Shown: piece by piece, positions 60,504 to 64,000 of the stretch
How the letters are laid out: each line of letters opens with the position of its first letter
Position numbering within the stretch: the stretch's first letter is position 1
Source of the DNA: Lachnospiraceae bacterium
Lineage (GTDB): Bacteria > Bacillota > Clostridia > Lachnospirales > Lachnospiraceae
Direction of reading: 5' to 3'
Length of the DNA stretch: 64,000 nt
NCBI GenBank assembly: GCA_017555455.1
Contig: JAFZGJ010000147.1
Span: 1 to 64,000, forward strand
Notes under the pieces: model-generated
Told to the model about the DNA's origin: nothing
Databases searched by the model: none
The model's input: only the letters and a program-made list of their open reading frames with translations
Made by a program: the position numbers and the translations under genes

Positions 60504-60836
60504 ATGAAGTTTAGAACAACAAGAAAAGCAGTTAAAGAGAGTTTTTCAAAGGTTATTTGTGTTGATTATTGTAATCTTCAAAATTTACTAACCTACGAAA
60601 CCCCAATAGCATACACTTGTGGCGTGTACGGTTGGAATGCTAATATCTATGCTTTTGGCGATGTGGCTATCGTTACAGGTTACCGACCTTTTGGTGATGT
60701 TGTTGATTATAACCTATGCAAAGAGTATGAAAAAAGGGCTAAGGAATTGCGAGATTTCAGTCGTCCATACGCTGAGCGAAAAACCGAGTTAGATGAATTG
60801 ATAAAGGAATTTATTGCTAAATCTATTGAGCAATAA
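60504..60836 (+). CDS. Conserved small protein, 110 aa
   Basis: It has a characteristic middle (YTCGVYGWNANIYAFGDVAI, then VTGYRPFGD), which I recall from small proteins of Bacteroides phages and plasmids with no known function. The ends are helical. A TTAACTAATTAA leader precedes it and a tRNA-like minihelix follows 9 bases after the stop. Confidence 0.65.
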   Translation: MKFRTTRKAVKESFSKVICVDYCNLQNLLTYETPIAYTCGVYGWNANIYAFGDVAIVTGYRPFGDVVDYNLCKEYEKRAKELRDFSRPYAERKTELDELIKEFIAKSIEQ

Positions 60837-60844
60837 AAGCGGTT

Positions 60845-60886
60845 GCCCGTGTCGGACTTTTGCGGGGTTCGAGTCCCCGCTCGGGC
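60845..60886 (+). ncRNA. tRNA-like minihelix 2, directly after a stop codon
   Basis: GCCCG (60845-60849) pairs with CGGGC (60882-60886). The T-arm (60862-60880) is GCGGGG, loop TTCGAGT, CCCCGC. A 12-base linker replaces the D- and anticodon arms. It begins 8 bases after the stop of the 110-residue gene. A GTGCAG-GAA-CTGCAC hairpin follows at 60894-60908. Confidence 0.55.
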
Positions 60887-60958
60887 GCAAAGAGTGCAGG
60901 AACTGCACCAACTAATATAGTATAAGGAGAAAAAGTATATATTTAATTATTTCTTATT

Positions 60959-61201
60959 ATGGCAAATGTATTTATTTTAGCAATTGACCGCAACAAGATT
61001 GCAGTAAATTACGACACAGTTAACGAGCAAATGAAGCGTGTATTTAATTCTGTGCAATATATGCACGGATATTTAGATGGGTATTTATTTGGAGATTATC
61101 GTCTTTTTACGCCATCCGAATTTGAAAAAGCACAGAATAAAATGATGTCCTGCGATAAGTATGTAATTTTTATTTTACAGGTTATTGATGAGTCAGAGTG
61201 A
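60959..61201 (+). CDS. Hypothetical protein, 80 aa
   Basis: A small alpha/beta protein (MANVFILAIDRNKIAVNYDT; YLFGDYRLFTPSEFEKAQNK). Its leader contains a GTGCAG hairpin and AAGGAG. The function is unknown. Confidence 0.65.
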   Translation: MANVFILAIDRNKIAVNYDTVNEQMKRVFNSVQYMHGYLDGYLFGDYRLFTPSEFEKAQNKMMSCDKYVIFILQVIDESE

Positions 61202-61222
61202 TATAACCGATTAATCAGACAG

Positions 61223-61250
61223 GCTCTACTTGGGTTAAACCGGGTAGAGC
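61223..61250 (+). other. Leader hairpin with downstream TTAACCA
   Basis: GCTCTAC (61223-61229) pairs with GTAGAGC (61244-61250); TACTAATTATTAACCA follows, with TTAACCA at 61260-61266. One instance of the repeated leader design. Confidence 0.55.
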
Positions 61251-61325
61251 TACTAATTATTAACCAGCTCAGAACAGTTTTGGAGCGCACTTTCTGATGA
61301 GGGAGTGTTATGGACTGTAGATGTT

Positions 61326-61526
61326 ATGAAATTATTTAGAGAGGAATCATTAAGCAATTTCCAATTTTGGAGTGGTGCGGAATGTAGAGCAAACCAACTT
61401 ACTGATGCAGAGTTTGACCAATTAGAAGTTATGTTGTGCGAACTGTATCCTGACGGGGTAGATGAGACTTTTATCAACGACTTATTCTGGTTTGAGTTTG
61501 ATTGGATATGTGATGTTTGGGGTTAG
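61326..61526 (+). CDS. Conserved acidic protein, 66 aa
   Basis: I chose ATG 61326 (MKLFREESLSNFQFWSGA); related small proteins of gut phages and plasmids start like this, and a GTG at 61305 would only add seven residues. The YPDGVDETFINDLFWFEFDW stretch is the conserved end. The function is unknown. Confidence 0.65.
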   Translation: MKLFREESLSNFQFWSGAECRANQLTDAEFDQLEVMLCELYPDGVDETFINDLFWFEFDWICDVWG

Positions 61527-61565
61527 AGTTGGATGAGGCAGGAGATGTTGTTAGGTAGCGAAACG

Positions 61566-61591
61566 AGACGCATTGCGTAAGCAGTGTGTCT
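61566..61591 (+). terminator. Hairpin with GTAA (GNRA) tetraloop after the 61526 gene
   Basis: AGACGCATTGC (61566-61576) pairs, with two G-T wobbles, with GCAGTGTGTCT (61581-61591) around the loop GTAA, followed by TTAGTATAAT. The U-run is weak, so it may be a stable 3' end or processing structure rather than a full terminator. Confidence 0.6.
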
Positions 61592-61664
61592 TTAGTATAA
61601 TGGGGTAGAAGTGGTGTGAACTGCTTCTGCTTACAAAAGTTTAACCAATAATAAAAGATTAGAT

Positions 61665-62012
61665 ATGAAAAAGTATTTTGAAAACATTGAGGAACACGAA
61701 AAAATCATCATTGCTGGTATGTGTAAGGCGATAGAATCAGGCTCAATGACCGCCATTGTAGCCGGAAAGAGGTGGAAGGCAGTAGAACCGGATAGGAGTT
61801 ACATCTTAGACTGGAGTTATAATCTACAAAGGTGGGGATTTGCGAAAAAGGCGAGAGGGAGCGAACATCATTTAGCATTGCATCCATATTGTCCAATACA
61901 AGACATATCATCAACCTTTGCAAATTTCTTAAATACTTCAGTTGAAATGGGTTATTATACCCGTAAAACCGAGAAGAAGATAAACGGAGGGCGGGATTAT
62001 CAAATTATTTAG
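61665..62012 (+). CDS. Hypothetical protein, 115 aa
   Basis: A basic alpha/beta protein (MTAIVAGKRWKAVEPDRSYI; YNLQRWGFAKKARGSEHHLA). It is preceded by a GTAGAAG/CTTCTGC hairpin (61605-61630) and TTAACCA (61641). A tRNA-like minihelix starts at its stop codon. Confidence 0.65.
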   Translation: MKKYFENIEEHEKIIIAGMCKAIESGSMTAIVAGKRWKAVEPDRSYILDWSYNLQRWGFAKKARGSEHHLALHPYCPIQDISSTFANFLNTSVEMGYYTRKTEKKINGGRDYQII

Positions 62013-62051
62013 ATGTAGGCTTTTAAGGGTGGTTCGATTCCACCCCCCATC
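62012..62051 (+). ncRNA. tRNA-like minihelix 3, at a stop codon
   Basis: The T-arm (62027-62045) is GGGTGG, loop TTCGATT, CCACCC, the same as in minihelix 1. The acceptor-like stem is short: GATG (62012-62015) with CATC (62048-62051). The first base is the last of the TAG stop. Confidence 0.45.
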
Positions 62052-62063
62052 CGCAAACGCAAA

Positions 62064-62089
62064 TATCCGAGGGCGTGCAATCTCGGATA
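62064..62089 (+). other. Leader hairpin with downstream TTAAACCA
   Basis: TATCCGAG (62064-62071) pairs perfectly with CTCGGATA (62082-62089), followed by AATTTTATTAAACCA (62097-62104) and the ATG at 62112. Confidence 0.6.
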
Positions 62090-62111
62090 AATTTTATTAA
62101 ACCAGATTATT

Positions 62112-62369
62112 ATGTTACACAGAGATGTTATTGAAAGTATCGAAGAACTACGCTACCTTATTCACAAAACCATTCTAGAGCACTTGGATAATGAGTGCGA
62201 TGGTGGTCCTGTTGAGTTAGATTTGAAATTCGATCTTGCTGGGGACTTTGAGATTATAAAAGGAGTTAAATCATCAGAGGGTTCAGTAGTAGTCATTTCA
62301 GAGAACGGAGAACACGATTTACACTTGTATTCTCTTGATGAGATGATAACGATACTTGACGAGTTGTAA
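62112..62369 (+). CDS. Acidic protein, 85 aa
   Basis: A helical N-terminal half and a beta-rich acidic C-terminal half (EIIKGVKSSEGSVVVISENG) with no cysteine motif. The ATG lies 7 bases after a TTAAACCA leader motif. The function is unknown. Confidence 0.65.
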   Translation: MLHRDVIESIEELRYLIHKTILEHLDNECDGGPVELDLKFDLAGDFEIIKGVKSSEGSVVVISENGEHDLHLYSLDEMITILDEL

Positions 62370-62373
62370 GACT

Positions 62374-62403
62374 AACCCTATCTTGCGTGAGTGAGGTAGG
62401 GTT
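62374..62403 (+). other. Leader/terminator hairpin with downstream TTAACCA
   Basis: AACCCTATCT (62374-62383) pairs with AGGTAGGGTT (62394-62403), one G-T pair; TTCTAATTTTTAACCA follows, with TTAACCA at 62412-62418. Confidence 0.65.
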
Positions 62404-62473
62404 TCTAATTTTTAACCAGTACCAAACGGGGATTCGTACGCTCCGAAAGGAGTTAATAGCCCGTAAGATTATT

Positions 62474-63214
62474 ATGAAAATTAATTTTAACGGAATGATG
62501 TTTACTGAAATCAACGGAACACTCAGCGAAGGTACTCTTCAATCTATTAGGTACAAAGTAGAGAACAATGGTTTTGTTTTAACTGAGTATCGTTTCAAAC
62601 ATAATGAGGAGATATATACACTCCCTGTTGAACAGAGATTTTATGATAGTGTTGAAGACTTTAAGCGTGGTGTTTCCCTAGAAAACAAGGATATTAGTGA
62701 AACTCGTGTCTTTAGAGGTATTATGGGGATAGACTCTACTAGAGTATGGTACTTTAATAACGGAAAGGCTTGTGCATGGGAATTTTATGAGAATGTACAA
62801 ACTTTTGAGGAAATCTCTTGTGACTTTAAAATTATTGATGGTTTTATACCTAAAAAATATTGGTATTCAAAGGAGGATGTATATAAATGGAATGATATTC
62901 TAGTCAAACGAGATGATGGAACCATTGAAGAGCAGAAGGGTAAGTATAAAGTTATCTTACTTAACAAGGAACAAGAGGCATTGAAAAATGAGTTAGAAAC
63001 CTTGTTAGAAAAGATGGCTTTAGCAGGAATAAATATCCTTCACGATAGAGAACATGATAACATGTATGTCATCAACCGAGACAAGTCTATTACTATTGAC
63101 TATGATAGAGAAGAAGAAGGTCTCAGTTGTTGCTACGACCTTCCAAAAGAGTTATTACTCAAAAATAGAGTGTACATATACGCTTATTCAGAAGATTGTA
63201 TTTTTGTTGAATAG
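62474..63214 (+). CDS. Hypothetical protein, 246 aa
   Basis: I chose ATG 62474 (MKINFNGMMFTEINGTLSEG); the frame is open back to 62387 but that part lies in the leader hairpin. The N-terminal ~150 residues are beta-rich, followed by a Glu/Lys helix (NKEQEALKNELETLLEKMAL). No motif is recognised. The next gene starts 3 bases on. Confidence 0.65.
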   Translation: MKINFNGMMFTEINGTLSEGTLQSIRYKVENNGFVLTEYRFKHNEEIYTLPVEQRFYDSVEDFKRGVSLENKDISETRVFRGIMGIDSTRVWYFNNGKACAWEFYENVQTFEEISCDFKIIDGFIPKKYWYSKEDVYKWNDILVKRDDGTIEEQKGKYKVILLNKEQEALKNELETLLEKMALAGINILHDREHDNMYVINRDKSITIDYDREEEGLSCCYDLPKELLLKNRVYIYAYSEDCIFVE

Positions 63215-63217
63215 CTT

Positions 63218-63361
63218 ATGAACTACACTATTAAATGTAACCGAAACAATAGGAGATATACCATTTCAGGATACGAAAATGGTAAGTTAATCGTGAAGTA
63301 TCGGAGCATTAATCAAGGACCGGACTATAAAGAGTTTTGGACACAAGAGGACATTAGGTAA
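63218..63361 (+). CDS. Small protein, 47 aa
   Basis: ATG 63218 is 3 bases after the upstream stop and TAA lies at 63359-63361. It starts MNYTIKCNRNNRRYTISGYE and is beta-rich and basic. A perfect AACGGA/TCCGTT hairpin (63371-63395) follows. Confidence 0.55.
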   Translation: MNYTIKCNRNNRRYTISGYENGKLIVKYRSINQGPDYKEFWTQEDIR

Positions 63362-63405
63362 TTTATCCGCAACGGAAAGTATTATAAAGTCCGTTAGTTG
63401 TCAGG

Positions 63406-63431
63406 GGTAAGGTGGTATAAACTGCCTTACC
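63406..63431 (+). other. Leader hairpin with downstream TTAAACCA
   Basis: GGTAAGG (63406-63412) pairs with CCTTACC (63425-63431), then TTTCTAATTTTTAAACCA (TTAAACCA at 63442-63449) and ATG 63457. Confidence 0.65.
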
Positions 63432-63456
63432 TTTCTAATTTTTAAACCAATATATT

Positions 63457-63765
63457 ATGATAAATTTTACAGAAGAATTGCTTGGTAAAGTTACCATTAA
63501 GCAAGGCATTAACGAATTTGAAATAGAGATTCGTAGAGGAAATTGTCTTGCGGTGTTCATTTATGACAATGGAGAAGATTACATTCTTTACAATTTCTAT
63601 GCTAACAAGGCTCACTTGAATAATATCAAGAAGAATTATGGCAAGATATGGTCGGATTCTGATAAGGTCATTTCTTGTAGATTAAACTTGAGATATAAGG
63701 AGAGTAAAACCTTGTTGGATTATTTTGTTAAGGATGGAATTAAAGTAGAATGTTATTATGAGTAA
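63457..63765 (+). CDS. Hypothetical protein, 102 aa
   Basis: A compact alpha/beta protein with alternating strands (VTIKQGINEFEIEIRRGNCL). It overlaps the next gene by 8 bp. The leader carries the hairpin-TTAAACCA design. The function is unknown. Confidence 0.65.
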   Translation: MINFTEELLGKVTIKQGINEFEIEIRRGNCLAVFIYDNGEDYILYNFYANKAHLNNIKKNYGKIWSDSDKVISCRLNLRYKESKTLLDYFVKDGIKVECYYE

Positions 63766-63994
63766 GTTTAGATTTTATCAAGTAATTATTAAGCAAGTAG
63801 AGGTCTGTGAATATTATGACATTGAGGCCGAGTCATTAGAAGAAGCTCGTGAGATAGCGAGTGAATGTTGTGATTTAGATGATTGTGAAAATGCTGAATT
63901 CCTTGATGCTGAGGAATGTTTTGACTCTTTTGAGATTGATTGGCAAGCCCGAAACATTAAGGGTATCTACGATTCGGAAGGAGATGAGGTCTGA
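63758..63994 (+). CDS. Acidic protein, 78 aa
   Basis: The start (MSKFRFYQVIIKQVEVCEYY) and DIEAESLEEAREIASE resemble the small 'DpnD/PcfM-like' fold of phage and plasmid proteins; this is a weak similarity from memory. It is highly acidic in the second half. It ends 6 bases before the window edge, so the cluster may continue beyond. Confidence 0.6.
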   Translation: MSKFRFYQVIIKQVEVCEYYDIEAESLEEAREIASECCDLDDCENAEFLDAEECFDSFEIDWQARNIKGIYDSEGDEV

Positions 63995-64000
63995 TTCGGA

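Noticed and set aside
60845..60886. Full tRNA gene
   Set aside because: There is no D-arm or anticodon arm; only the T-arm and an acceptor-like stem are present. The same applies to 58896 and 62012.
62387..62473. Start of the 246-residue protein at 62387
   Set aside because: The extension is made of the leader hairpin and TTAACCA motif; ATG 62474 is a normal start.

Overview
The window is a stretch of a tailed-phage genome (siphovirus type: HK97-like capsid, 2079-residue tape measure protein, no sheath gene) that infects a member of the Bacteroidota, probably a gut Bacteroides or a relative. The host assignment rests on several promoters of the Bacteroidota form (TTTG, 19 bases, TAnnTTTG), AT-rich sequence, weak Shine-Dalgarno sites and Bacteroidota-type tail proteins (a DUF4376-like protein and a BspA-like repeat protein). 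No integrase, repressor or complete tRNA gene is visible. Both ends of the window lie inside rightward runs of small accessory genes, so the genome continues beyond it and may be circular or circularly permuted.

Layout. (1) 1-8059, rightward: a repeat protein cut by the window edge, a PAPS-reductase-like protein, a DNA methyltransferase broken at a G9 tract, about twenty small proteins and an HU-like protein. (2) 38685 down to 8075, leftward: the virion operon. In transcription order it holds scaffold, head protein, major capsid, connectors, major tail protein, a G/GT tail chaperone pair with a -1 frameshift, tape measure, a spanin-like lipoprotein, Dit-like and Tal-like tail-tip proteins, a membrane-anchored coiled coil, an M15 endolysin, and fibre proteins. 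(3) 38797-41987, rightward: large terminase and portal, opposite the virion operon from a divergent promoter region. (4) 42069-49161, rightward from its own promoter: a recombination module (HTH protein, YqaJ-like exonuclease, SbcC-like ATPase, SF2 helicase). (5) 57359 down to 49255, leftward: replication and nucleotide metabolism (D5-like primase-helicase, dNMP kinase, dUTPase, ThyX, Toprim protein, thioredoxin, VRR-NUC-like nuclease, SSB-like protein). The dUTPase gene is split by a group I intron that carries an HNH endonuclease. (6) 57408-58220: a non-coding, AT-rich region with about ten ACTACA/TGTAGT motifs, a candidate origin. (7) 58221-63994, rightward: small unknown genes separated by structured non-coding sequence.

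The most unusual part is region 7. It has an ~850-base protein-free, hairpin-rich stretch (58936-59774) ending in a terminator, three tRNA T-arm/acceptor-like minihelices placed directly after stop codons, and a repeated intergenic design of hairpin plus TTAACCA-like motif before start codons. Two further candidates for undescribed biology are short transcription units on the plus strand (about 26316-26375 and 49177-49256). Each has a consensus-like promoter and an intrinsic terminator but no reading frame.

Functions are read from motifs and remembered families; no database search was possible.
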